Source: Opitutia bacterium ISCC 52
GTDB lineage: Bacteria; Verrucomicrobiota; Verrucomicrobiia; Opitutales; UBA2995
Assembly: GCA_014529675.2 (NCBI GenBank)
Contig: CP076040.1
Span: 1,612,001 to 1,676,000, forward strand
Length of the DNA: 64,000 bases
Direction: 5' to 3'
Shown: positions 46,192 to 53,842 of the stretch, in pieces
Numbering within the stretch: position 1 is the first letter of the stretch
Layout of the letters: the number at the start of each line of letters is the position of its first letter
Translations under genes and position numbers: made by a program
The notes under the pieces: generated by a model
What the model was told of the DNA's origin: nothing
Database searches by the model: none
Seen by the model: the letters and a program-made list of their open reading frames with translations, nothing else

Positions 46192-46914
46192 ATGATTCCC
46201 AGCCTGGAAATACTTGATGCTCAAACAACCCATCTCGGAGACTTGGTGCTTCGGAGGCGAACGATGCCTTCTTTAGATGGGCAGGAAATTTACGAAGTGA
46301 AACTCGGTGAAGAGTTTCTAATGTCCAGTTTGTTTCCTGAGGCAGAGAAAAAACTGGCTCACTTAGGACTAGCCAAGTTGGCGGGTGAAGAGTGGGACAT
46401 TGTGGTCGGTGGTCTGGGGCTTGGTTACACCGCCGCTGCTGCATTGGAGTCTTCCTCTGTTAGGTCTATGGTCGTGGTGGAGCTGTTTCCTCAAGTGATT
46501 GAGTGGCACCAAAGAGGGTTGGTGCCTTTAGGTGCTCAACTGGCGGGGGATCATCGCTGTCGATTGGTGGCGCAGGACTTTTTTGCTGCAGCAGTGAATG
46601 CTGAGAAGGGGCTCGATCCTAACTATCACGGTAAAAAGTTTCACGCGGTTTTACTCGATATCGACCATACTCCGAGTCATCAACTTGATGATGAAAATCA
46701 AGGCTTTTACTCCGTCGCTGGCCTCACCGCTTTATCGGAGCAACTTCATCCAGGCGGGGTATTTGGACTTTGGTCTGATGATCCTCCGGACGCCCACTTT
46801 ACCGAGCTTCTGAAAACGGTATTCGATGAAGCCGAAGCGGTGGTCGTTCCTTTCTATAATCCGATTCAAGACAAGGAATCCACGAACACGGTCTACCTGG
46901 CGCAGAAAGCATAG
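46192..46914 (+). CDS. Spermidine synthase-like Rossmann-fold protein
   Basis: From the ATG at 46192 (an in-frame GTG lies 30 bp upstream) the protein has 240 residues. It has the polyamine-synthase/methyltransferase fold: WDIVVGGLGLGYTAAAALE as the glycine-rich nucleoside-binding loop, VVVELFPQVIEWH for the ribose-binding acidic residue, and FHAVLLDIDHTPSHQL near the active site, followed by LSEQLHPGGVFGLWSDD. Whether it makes spermidine, or belongs to the SAM-dependent spermidine-synthase-like proteins of unknown substrate, cannot be told. It diverges from the PQQ dehydrogenase gene with a gap of 99 bp, so the two may share a control region. Confidence 0.75.
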   Translation: MIPSLEILDAQTTHLGDLVLRRRTMPSLDGQEIYEVKLGEEFLMSSLFPEAEKKLAHLGLAKLAGEEWDIVVGGLGLGYTAAAALESSSVRSMVVVELFPQVIEWHQRGLVPLGAQLAGDHRCRLVAQDFFAAAVNAEKGLDPNYHGKKFHAVLLDIDHTPSHQLDDENQGFYSVAGLTALSEQLHPGGVFGLWSDDPPDAHFTELLKTVFDEAEAVVVPFYNPIQDKESTNTVYLAQKA

Positions 46915-46924
46915 AAATCGAATT

Positions 46925-46945
46925 CCACGGTGTCGCCCACCGTGG
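46925..46945. repeat. Hairpin repeat family member
   Basis: CCACGGTG-TCGCC-CACCGTGG forms an 8-bp perfect stem. GGGCGCC-type sequence follows at 46975-46981. It is the first of three hairpins in the 318-bp gap between the spermidine-synthase-like and CPXCG genes. Confidence 0.65.
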
Positions 46946-47054
46946 ATATATCAGGGTAGGGCGACCTCGCCGTAGGGCGCCGCCTGCATACGTTTCACTG
47001 CTTAGAGCTGTCCGCGGATAGCATTGTTTTGTCTAATGGAATGCTGTAGGGATT

Positions 47055-47074
47055 CCACGGTGTCACTACCGTGG
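47055..47074. repeat. Hairpin repeat family member
   Basis: CCACGGT-GTCACT-ACCGTGG forms a 7-bp perfect stem followed by CTACA, the complement of the TGTAG that precedes other copies. Confidence 0.65.
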
Positions 47075-47191
47075 CTACATCTTCATCTTGTCGCGATGGT
47101 CGTTCACGACCGAAGGAAGTACCGAGGGTTTTTCTGACAGCGAAGCGAACAACAGGCCTGACAACTGCGTCGATCTTTCGAATAGCAAATC

Positions 47192-47211
47192 CCACAGTCT
47201 TACGACTGTGG
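47192..47211. repeat. Hairpin repeat family member
   Basis: CCACAGT-CTTACG-ACTGTGG forms a 7-bp perfect stem followed by CTACA and then GGGCGCCGT (47220-47228). The arm has a compensated change (A-T for G-C), which keeps pairing. Confidence 0.65.
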
Positions 47212-47232
47212 CTACACAAGGGCGCCGTCTCC

Positions 47233-47409
47233 TTACGATTCAGCTCTCACGTCTAACCAGGGAGCTTGGTCTTCATCCGTCCAAGAAGCAGTGATCGCGA
47301 TCGGCCTACAACAAACTTCGCAATCAAGCACGAGCTCGACTGTCTCCTCTGCGTAGGGAATGTCTTCGATATCGATATGCTCCCAGCAATAGGGGCAAGT
47401 GATATCCAT
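47233..47409 (-). CDS. CPXCG-motif small zinc-ribbon protein
   Basis: Starting at the ATG at 47409, the 58-residue protein reads MDITCPYCWEHIDIED and VLDCEVCCRPI, so it has two C-x-x-C knuckles of a small zinc ribbon, as in CPXCG motif-containing cysteine-rich proteins. An upstream ATG would add a shifted reading of the preceding gene's end and is rejected as the start. It begins 2 bp after the stop of the molybdenum hydroxylase large subunit and is probably translationally coupled to it. The family has no known function. The first knuckle is C-P-Y-C-W, with Trp where Gly is typical. Confidence 0.75.
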   Translation of the reverse strand: MDITCPYCWEHIDIEDIPYAEETVELVLDCEVCCRPIAITASWTDEDQAPWLDVRAES

Positions 47410-47411
47410 TT

Positions 47412-49706
47412 CTAAGCCAATTGATTTCCGATAGGCAGTGAACGAATCCGTTTTCCCGTCGCCGCAAAAACCGCATTGCATAGGGCTGGAGCAACCGGTG
47501 GCACTCCTGGCTCGCCGACCCCGCCAAGCGAATCGACTCCCTCTGGTTCCACGATGTGAATCGATATTAATTTGGGAGCCAGTGGCATGCGTGCGACTTG
47601 GAAGTCATGGAAGTTGCTTTGAACTGCCGAGCCATTCTTGAAGCTGACTTCACTGGTGGCTGCAATGCTCAGACCCATAATACACGATCCTTCCATTTGG
47701 GAACGCACACGGTCTGGATTGATCGCTTTACCGCAATCGATGGCCATAGTTGCATTGTGGACGACGATCCCACCGCCGCTTTCAACTTCGACATCGAGAA
47801 CCACTGCCACATAAGAAACGAAACTGTAATGAACGGCTAGTCCCATGCCGCGGCCTTTGGGCAATTTATTGCCCCAACCAGCTTCTTTTGTGGCCTTCTT
47901 AATGGTGTTCTTTAATCGACCCGTATCCACGGTATAGATCTCAGGGTCTTCGCCATGATTCCAGGTATCGCCTTGGTCGAGTGGATTGATCTCCCGGTCT
48001 GGACCCAGAAGATCGAGATAAAACTCGAGGTGATCTTTCCCCGCTTTATCCGCTAGTTCAGCAATGAAACTTTGTGTTGCAAATGCATGAGGAATGTTGG
48101 AAACGGAGCGGAACCATCCGATACGTGTGTGAGCATCGACACCTGGGTTTTCCATACGCATGTTTGGCACATCGAAGGGAGTGTTGATGACTCCCATGCC
48201 GATTTCGAACGCTGCCTGGTGGCGTTGAGCGGGTGCAAAAATGGAGGTGATGGTTGGCGCTACCGAACGGTGCAACCAACCGGTTGTTTTTCCGTTTTTG
48301 TCCAAACTTGCTTCCAAATGTTCTCCAGAAACGGTGTGCAGATAATCGTGGGCGATATCATCTTCGCGGGTCCACTGAACGCGCACGGCACGTCCAGGAA
48401 ATGTTTTGGCCAATTCGGCCGCTTCAACTACGAAGTCTCCTTTTGACTTTCTACCAAATCCGCCACCTAGCAAAGTGACGTTGAGGGTCGTGTCATCGAA
48501 AGAAACGCCAGCTCGTTCAGCCGCTTTTGCGCGAGCACTCGCAGGGTTTTGAGAAGGAGCCCAGGCTTCGAGCTTCCCATCTTTCAAAAGGGCAATTGCC
48601 GCCGGTGGCTCCATGGGAGCATGAGCGTGGTGTGGAAGGTAGTAATCAGCTGAATGGGTTTTAGCTGCAGAAGAAAATGCGGCCTCAATGTTGCCGACAT
48701 TCCTTAATTCCTTACCTGGATTCTGAGATGCTTCACGCATTTGATCCCGGTAGTTGTCAGAGTCGTAACTGTCGTTTGGACTGCTGCTCCAGCTCACTTT
48801 AAGTGCCTTGCGGCCTTGGATGGCTGCCCAGGTATTTTCGGCTACTACTGCGAGGCCGCCGAGTGGATTAAATTCAGATGGGGCGGTTGCACCTTCAATG
48901 GAGAGGACTTTGACCACGCCTGGCACTTTCAACGCTCCTGCATCGTCGTAAGATTCCATCTTGCTTCCGAAAACCGGTGGACGGGCAACAACCGCGTAGA
49001 GCATGTCGTCAAAACGAATGTCAGCTCCGTATACACCTTTACCGGAAACCATGTTGGTGGCATCGACGCTGCGGGTCTGGTTTTTGCCGATGAAACGAAA
49101 ATCGTTTGAGCTTTTGAGTTGGATGGAGTCTGAGTCCGGGATCTCTTGATCGCTCAACGTTTCCGCAAGTTTTCCATAGCTTGCTTCGCGTCCACTCTTG
49201 GCATGGACCATTTTGTGACGATAAGGAATGACCTCGTCAGCAGAAACACCCCAAAGTTCGCCGGCTGCGTTTTGTAACATCGTTCGGACGGTAGCCGCAC
49301 ATCGTCGCATGGGCATGTACCAATGGCGCATGCTGCGTGAACCGTCGGTGTTTTGATTGCCGTAACGGTTTTGGTCTCCCGTCGCCTGTTCGACCTGCAT
49401 CATATCCCAGTCAGCGTCGAGCTCATCGGCTACCACCAGAGCGAGGCTACTTCGGATGCCTTGTCCCATTTCTGAGCGCGCAATAACTACGACTACAGAT
49501 CCATCCGTATTGACCCGAAGATAAACTTTTGGGTCTTCAACGATACCACCGGGCATCCCATAGCCACCGAATTTCTGCTCTTCTTCTTGTGACCAGCTCC
49601 AATTGGCTGTGAAGAAGAGTGCGCCAGTAGCACCGATACCTTTCAAGAAATCGCGACGATCCAAGACTTTCTTTGCGACCGAAAATTGTGTGTATGACGA
49701 TTTCAT
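47412..49706 (-). CDS. Molybdopterin-binding large subunit, isoquinoline 1-oxidoreductase (IorB)-like
   Basis: From the ATG at 49706 (overlapping the small-subunit stop as ATGA) the protein has 764 residues. It begins with a Tat signal, D-R-R-D-F-L-K-G followed by a hydrophobic stretch, so the folded enzyme is exported. Xanthine-dehydrogenase-family blocks include IARSEMGQGIRSSLALVVADEL, HHAHAPMEPPAAIA, LGGGFGRKSKGDF and the C-terminal GGVGEPGVPPVAPALCNAVFAATGKR with the catalytic Glu. Ior-type enzymes hydroxylate N-heterocycles or oxidise aldehydes with a Mo cytosine dinucleotide cofactor. The length and Tat signal fit IorB, not classical cytoplasmic xanthine dehydrogenase. No cytochrome subunit gene is adjacent. 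Confidence 0.9.
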   Translation of the reverse strand: MKSSYTQFSVAKKVLDRRDFLKGIGATGALFFTANWSWSQEEEQKFGGYGMPGGIVEDPKVYLRVNTDGSVVVVIARSEMGQGIRSSLALVVADELDADWDMMQVEQATGDQNRYGNQNTDGSRSMRHWYMPMRRCAATVRTMLQNAAGELWGVSADEVIPYRHKMVHAKSGREASYGKLAETLSDQEIPDSDSIQLKSSNDFRFIGKNQTRSVDATNMVSGKGVYGADIRFDDMLYAVVARPPVFGSKMESYDDAGALKVPGVVKVLSIEGATAPSEFNPLGGLAVVAENTWAAIQGRKALKVSWSSSPNDSYDSDNYRDQMREASQNPGKELRNVGNIEAAFSSAAKTHSADYYLPHHAHAPMEPPAAIALLKDGKLEAWAPSQNPASARAKAAERAGVSFDDTTLNVTLLGGGFGRKSKGDFVVEAAELAKTFPGRAVRVQWTREDDIAHDYLHTVSGEHLEASLDKNGKTTGWLHRSVAPTITSIFAPAQRHQAAFEIGMGVINTPFDVPNMRMENPGVDAHTRIGWFRSVSNIPHAFATQSFIAELADKAGKDHLEFYLDLLGPDREINPLDQGDTWNHGEDPEIYTVDTGRLKNTIKKATKEAGWGNKLPKGRGMGLAVHYSFVSYVAVVLDVEVESGGGIVVHNATMAIDCGKAINPDRVRSQMEGSCIMGLSIAATSEVSFKNGSAVQSNFHDFQVARMPLAPKLISIHIVEPEGVDSLGGVGEPGVPPVAPALCNAVFAATGKRIRSLPIGNQLA

Positions 49707-50173
49707 TTGGAGCCCTCCTTGATTTTGGATGACGCACTGTGAATCGCGGTTTTGATCCGATTGTAAGTTCCACAGCGGCAAATGTTACCCGTCATGGCGC
49801 CTTCAATCGCTTCATCACTGGGGTTGGGATTACTTTGGAGTAGGGCGGTGGCCGACATAACCTGGCCGCTCTGGCAGTAACCACATTGGGGAACACCTTC
49901 TTCCACCCAGGCTTCCTGGACTTTCTTTCCTGTAGAATCGTCCCCGATTCCTTCAATGGTTGTGATTTGTTTCCCTTTGGCGTCTGTGATGGGTGTTATG
50001 CAGGAGCGAATCGGTTCTCCATCCAAGTGCATGGTGCAAGCACCACATTGACCGAGGCCGCAGCCAAATTTTGTTCCTGAAAAACCAAGGACGTCACGGA
50101 TGGCCCAGAGTAGGGGCATGTCGTCTGGGACGTCTAGCTGGTATGTTTTACCATTAAGTGAGATCGAGTGCAT
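49703..50173 (-). CDS. (2Fe-2S) small subunit, isoquinoline 1-oxidoreductase (IorA)-like
   Basis: This 156-residue protein has the two-domain arrangement of molybdenum hydroxylase small subunits. An N-terminal plant-type ferredoxin has cluster ligands in GTKFGCGLGQCGACTMHLDG with another Cys in RSCITP. A C-terminal helical domain has CGYCQSGQVM and NICRCGTYNRI. It passes electrons from the Mo site of the large subunit. It has no signal peptide and is probably carried out by the Tat signal of its partner. The ATGA overlap with the large subunit gene shows translational coupling. Confidence 0.93.
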   Translation of the reverse strand: MHSISLNGKTYQLDVPDDMPLLWAIRDVLGFSGTKFGCGLGQCGACTMHLDGEPIRSCITPITDAKGKQITTIEGIGDDSTGKKVQEAWVEEGVPQCGYCQSGQVMSATALLQSNPNPSDEAIEGAMTGNICRCGTYNRIKTAIHSASSKIKEGSK

Positions 50174-50293
50174 AAGATGACCGATGTAGATTGAAGATGG
50201 GTAAGAACGGACAACGAAGTCCCATTCAAGACGCTAGTGAGCATGGATTCCGCGAAGGCAGCAGGCAATTTATAAATGTAGCTTAAAAAGTAG

Positions 50294-50313
50294 CCACGGT
50301 CGTAAGACCGTGG
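50294..50313. repeat. Hairpin repeat family member
   Basis: CCACGGT-CGTAAG-ACCGTGG forms a 7-bp perfect stem, preceded by GTAG and followed by ATGATC; GGGCGCCGT occurs at 50350-50358. The copy at 47192 shares this block order in mirror orientation. It lies between the small-subunit start and the end of the sulfatase gene. Confidence 0.7.
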
Positions 50314-50379
50314 ATGATCATGCCCAATAAGTTGAACCGTCCACGCCGAGGGCGCCGTTTTGAAGGATCAGGTTAATCT

Positions 50380-51906
50380 CTAACCGCTCTTCGGCTTCGC
50401 CGCCGGGTCTTTCCACCAACCAGTGGCTTTCGTCGTGCTGGTTACAAACCATTCGTGAAGCGCTTTTCTCAGTTTAGCTTTTTCTTCGGCGAAATCCGGA
50501 TCAATCCAGCGGTCTTTCACCTCCTCGGGATCATTTTCGACGTCGAACAATTGTCCTGAGTCTTTCCCGATGTATTCGATCAGTTTGAAACGCTTACTTC
50601 GAATCATGAGCGAATGTTCGAGGTCCTGCAGCATCAGATCTTGAGCATGCTCGGAAAAGACGTATTCACGCTCCTCGGCATTCGGATCGCCCTCGAGGAA
50701 AGGAATTAAGGATTCTGCTTCCATTTTGGCGGGTGGTTCCAGACCAGCTAACTCCAAAATCGTAGGACCTATATCAAACCACTGGGTCAACGATTCGACG
50801 GTCCGGCCACCTTTGTAACGATCGGGACTCCACACGACGAGAGGGACGCGAACGGAGGAATCGTACATCGTCCATTTTTCGACCAGACCGTGATCCCCGA
50901 GGCAGTCACCATGATCGGAGGAGAATATGACCACCGAGTTATCGAGAACTCCGGTTTCTTCCAGGCGGTTAAGGATCTTGCCGATGCTTTCATCAATCAT
51001 CGTCACATTGGCCAGATAGTAAGCGCGCTGGAGTTTTCGCGCTTCGTCCGATGCGTTAGGATCGAAATCAATCGAATCAGCAAATCGTTGCGTGAGCCGT
51101 TTGCGGAAGGAATCCAAAGTCTCGGGTTGAGCATCCATCTCTTCCTGTGTGACCGGTTGGATGGGCAGATCCTTCTCCATGTATTCTTCTGCATAACTCT
51201 CCACCGGATCAAAGGGTGGGTGAGGTCCGGGGAATCCTATTTCTAAGAATAGTGGTTCATCGCCCAGCTTGGGTTGCTTGTCCTTATCGATCCATTGCAT
51301 CAGCTTGGAATGGTCGGTGGCGTATGCGGATTTATCGATCCAACGTACAGCCATATCTCCGACAAAAGTGTCAGGGTGTAGGTCATCGGGGAGTTTCCAT
51401 TCGTAGGCGCCTTGGCGCTCCTTGGTATCGGGCCAGTCGCGATAAAAGGGTTTTTCGGGTCGGTCAAAGCCACGGAGATCCAGGGCTTTGTCCCATTCAT
51501 CTTCAAAGATGTGAGGATCGCCCTTCCACATGAGTTCGGACTCACGACGTTGTTTATTTTCAACCACGAAACGTTCATGGAAGCCATGAAGTTCATTGTA
51601 GGGATCGGCATGCATCTTACCGATGTTTACGCAGTGGTAACCGTTATCTTTCAGATCCTGCACCCAAGTGCGTGGCCACTTGTCATTGTTTTTCAGTGCA
51701 CCGCTGTTATGTGGATAGTAGCCAGTGAACAGGCTGGCTCGAGAAGGTCCGCAAGAGGGCGCCGTGACATGACATTGGGAGAAGGCTACTCCTTCATTCA
51801 CCAACTTATCGAGGTGTGGAGTATTGACGTGGGGAAAACCTAAAGCAGCAATCGTCTCATAGCGTTGCTGGTCTGTGATAATGAGTATGATATTGGGCCG
51901 TTTCAT
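50380..51906 (-). CDS. Sulfatase without signal peptide (CGPSR)
   Basis: This 508-residue member of the S1 sulfatase family opens directly with KRPNIILIITDQQRYETIA, so the metal-binding DD/DQ motif is only 10 residues from the start and there is no export signal. The formylglycine motif is C52-G-P-S-R in TAPSCGPSRASLFTG. GKMHADPY and FSSDHGDCLGDHGLVEKW supply other active-site residues. A cytoplasmic location suggests action on short imported sulfated sugars (inference). It lies 38 bp downstream of the Dabb lipoprotein gene on the same strand and is likely in one operon with it. Confidence 0.9.
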   Translation of the reverse strand: MKRPNIILIITDQQRYETIAALGFPHVNTPHLDKLVNEGVAFSQCHVTAPSCGPSRASLFTGYYPHNSGALKNNDKWPRTWVQDLKDNGYHCVNIGKMHADPYNELHGFHERFVVENKQRRESELMWKGDPHIFEDEWDKALDLRGFDRPEKPFYRDWPDTKERQGAYEWKLPDDLHPDTFVGDMAVRWIDKSAYATDHSKLMQWIDKDKQPKLGDEPLFLEIGFPGPHPPFDPVESYAEEYMEKDLPIQPVTQEEMDAQPETLDSFRKRLTQRFADSIDFDPNASDEARKLQRAYYLANVTMIDESIGKILNRLEETGVLDNSVVIFSSDHGDCLGDHGLVEKWTMYDSSVRVPLVVWSPDRYKGGRTVESLTQWFDIGPTILELAGLEPPAKMEAESLIPFLEGDPNAEEREYVFSEHAQDLMLQDLEHSLMIRSKRFKLIEYIGKDSGQLFDVENDPEEVKDRWIDPDFAEEKAKLRKALHEWFVTSTTKATGWWKDPAAKPKSG

Positions 51907-51944
51907 AATGGAAAGTGAGATAGAGCTATGGGGGAAGTGATGTT

Positions 51945-52670
51945 TTACTTACCATTGTAGAAATCGAAGACTAGAACCTTCTCCACGTTGGGTCTTACGA
52001 TTCCGCCAAACTCCTTATGCGATGGGTGGGGGATGTAAACGCCTCGTCCCGCCTCGTCGTTGAAGCTGACCAGAAAGCAATGACTGTAACCGTCGTCCAA
52101 TCCTTCGGGACTGTTGTTCGTCCCCCATTCATAGGCTGCAATTTCAGGAATGTCGCCAGGGAGTGAGGTGAATTTGGTTTGGATCGCGTTGAGGGACTCT
52201 TCAGTAGTGCCATCTTTGAAATCGAAGAGTACTACGTGGCGGAGCTTACCACCGGTGTTGGATGCACCTTGCGGATCGGTCGACCAAAAATCAACCACGG
52301 TTACTTTGTCTAGTGAAGGAAGTAGTAATTCTACAAACGCCTTATGAGCTGGGTGGGGTAGATAGACATCTCGTCCAGCTTCGCTAGCAAATGAGACCAA
52401 AAAGCAATGCGTAAACCCATTCGCTTTGCCTTCAATACTTACGTCAGATCCCCATTGATACGCGACAATTTCTGGGATCTTCGAAGGCAATTCACCAAAT
52501 GCTTTCACAATGGCATCTACGTCGGCATCGCTCGCACTATCTTTAAATTTAAACAGGACTACATGCCGAAGCAGTGGTTTGTCTGCCGAAGCGGAATCTG
52601 AATCGGTGGATGAAGAACAGCCAAAGGTCATAGCAAGAATAGTAATGAGAGCGGTTAGTCGAGTGAGCAT
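51945..52670 (-). CDS. Lipoprotein with two Dabb (stress-responsive A/B barrel) domains
   Basis: From the ATG at 52670 the 241-residue protein has a lipoprotein signal (LITILAMTFG-C). It is followed by a Ser/Asp/Ala-rich linker and two similar domains, each starting LRHVVLFKFKD or LRHVVLFDFKD, each with a Tyr-Gln/Glu-Trp-Gly segment, HCFLVSF and a closing HPAHKAF or HPSHKEF. Dabb domains are ferredoxin-like barrels found in plant stress proteins and polyketide cyclases. A fused tandem could form the normal dimer within one chain. Its function is unknown. The sulfatase gene follows on the same strand. Confidence 0.85.
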   Translation of the reverse strand: MLTRLTALITILAMTFGCSSSTDSDSASADKPLLRHVVLFKFKDSASDADVDAIVKAFGELPSKIPEIVAYQWGSDVSIEGKANGFTHCFLVSFASEAGRDVYLPHPAHKAFVELLLPSLDKVTVVDFWSTDPQGASNTGGKLRHVVLFDFKDGTTEESLNAIQTKFTSLPGDIPEIAAYEWGTNNSPEGLDDGYSHCFLVSFNDEAGRGVYIPHPSHKEFGGIVRPNVEKVLVFDFYNGK

Positions 52671-53057
52671 CACAATGGTGGGTAGGTTAACTGAAAAGGT
52701 TCGAAACCACTCAGAGTGGTTATCAACGCAGGATGCGACAAGTATGAAGTGTATTTATCACGATATCTCAGTAATCTCCTGTTCAAATCTTTCTTTATCA
52801 GAAGCGAGGAAAAGAAGTTAACCACGAATGGACATCAATGGACACGAATTCCAAATACATTGTTCTCACGTTCGCGGAGATTGGTGTCCTTTGTCAGGTC
52901 GTCTCTATTCATTTGTAAATAGATTAACTTGTTTTCCTCGCTCCGTGTTACGCTTGAAAAACTAACTACTGATCACTCTGATGAAAACTGACAACTTTCC
53001 GCAACGCGCTTCTATGAAATATTCGTGTTCATCAGGGTCCATTCGTGGTTAACTTAT
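52671..53057. other. Intergenic region of 387 bp dominated by a MITE-like element
   Basis: The left 144 bp contain no gene and should include the promoter of the Dabb/sulfatase pair, reading leftward. The remainder is the inverted-repeat element at 52815-53055. Confidence 0.5.
52815..53055. mobile_element. MITE-like element with 19-bp perfect terminal inverted repeats
   Basis: AAGTTAACCACGAATGGAC (52815-52833) is mirrored by GTCCATTCGTGGTTAACTT (53037-53055) without mismatch. Inner sequences GACACGAAT (52841-52849) and ATTCGTGTTC (53021-53030) extend the symmetry imperfectly. The 241-bp element has no gene. It ends two bases from the stop codon of the DJ-1 gene. No target-site duplication was obvious. 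A transposase that could move it was not found nearby. Confidence 0.7.
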
Positions 53058-53681
53058 TCAGGATCTAAGATATCCAGGTGCTTGCTCGTTTTCTTTCGAC
53101 ATACCGTAAATAGTTCCTTGAGGATAATACTCCCTATAAAACTGGATCTTGCTGGCAACCTCCTCGCCAAAGGTTTCGTTGATGAAAGCAAGTGCCATGT
53201 CCATGCCTGCCGATACCCCGGCTGAGCACCAGACGTTTCCATCGTGGGTGTAGCGCTCTTCGATCACTTCGATACCGCCAAAATCACGTAGGCGCTGTAG
53301 TGATCCCCAATGAGTGGTAGCGCGTTTACCCTCAAGAAGTCCAATTTCTGCCAGAAGAAAGGAGCCTGTGCAGACAGAGAGCACGGCCTTGCAGTTAGCG
53401 GATTTGGTTTTGAGAAAATCAAGTAATACAGGATTCTTTGCCTCAGCTCGTGTGCCCCAGCCGCCCGGGACTAGGATGTATTCGAAATTCGGGCACGTGT
53501 CGAATGAGTAGTGCGGTTCGATTTTGAGTCCTTTGGCGCAAGTGATGGTTTGGTCAGTCTCGGCAACGATAAATGCCTCATTGATGATCCCCTCCGTTTT
53601 AAGGCCACCACCAAGGAGTTCCCATGGACCCATCAGATCCAGTTCTTCAAGATCGTTAAAAGCGAGGAAGGCGAAATTCAT
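53058..53681 (-). CDS. DJ-1/PfpI-family protein
   Basis: This 207-residue cytoplasmic protein has the flavodoxin-like DJ-1/PfpI fold, with an acidic residue near the N-terminus (NDLEELDLMGPWELLG) and the nucleophile elbow AVLSVCTGSFLLAEIGLL containing the reactive Cys. The layout (DLMGPWELLGG, VPGGWGTR, ATTHWGSLQRLRDFGG, GVSAGMDMALAFI) is closest to isonitrile hydratase/AraC-N-terminal-like DJ-1 proteins, which lack protease activity. The substrate is unknown. The MITE-like element begins 2 bp beyond its stop codon. The C-terminus (QAPGYLRS) could have been altered by that insertion. Confidence 0.85.
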   Translation of the reverse strand: MNFAFLAFNDLEELDLMGPWELLGGGLKTEGIINEAFIVAETDQTITCAKGLKIEPHYSFDTCPNFEYILVPGGWGTRAEAKNPVLLDFLKTKSANCKAVLSVCTGSFLLAEIGLLEGKRATTHWGSLQRLRDFGGIEVIEERYTHDGNVWCSAGVSAGMDMALAFINETFGEEVASKIQFYREYYPQGTIYGMSKENEQAPGYLRS

Positions 53682-53842
53682 TGGCTCAAGGAAACAGAAA
53701 GGCTTGAGTAGTGAAAGAGTAGATTGAGAGAAATTCCTCCCTGATGATTCTGTTGGCAGGGCTCGATCGCCGTTACGAACGAAACGACACCAGCACCGTC
53801 CGTAGTCTAATTAGTTGAAATAACACAGTTTCATTACTTTAT

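Larger units (their letters stand above)
46915..47232. other. Intergenic region of 318 bp with three hairpin repeats
   Basis: No coding frame is convincing. Three related palindromes (46925, 47055, 47192) and two GGGCGCC stretches fill the gap, so it looks like a site that accumulates a short repeat family. Confidence 0.6.

Noticed and set aside
47410-47481. Longer N-terminus for the CPXCG protein
   Set aside because: The extra residues are a shifted reading of the conserved C-terminus of the molybdopterin subunit; the usual family start is M-x-I-T-C-P-x-C.
43129-50313. CRISPR array
   Set aside because: The hairpin repeats are few, irregularly spaced by up to kilobases and lack spacers of uniform length; no cas genes are present.
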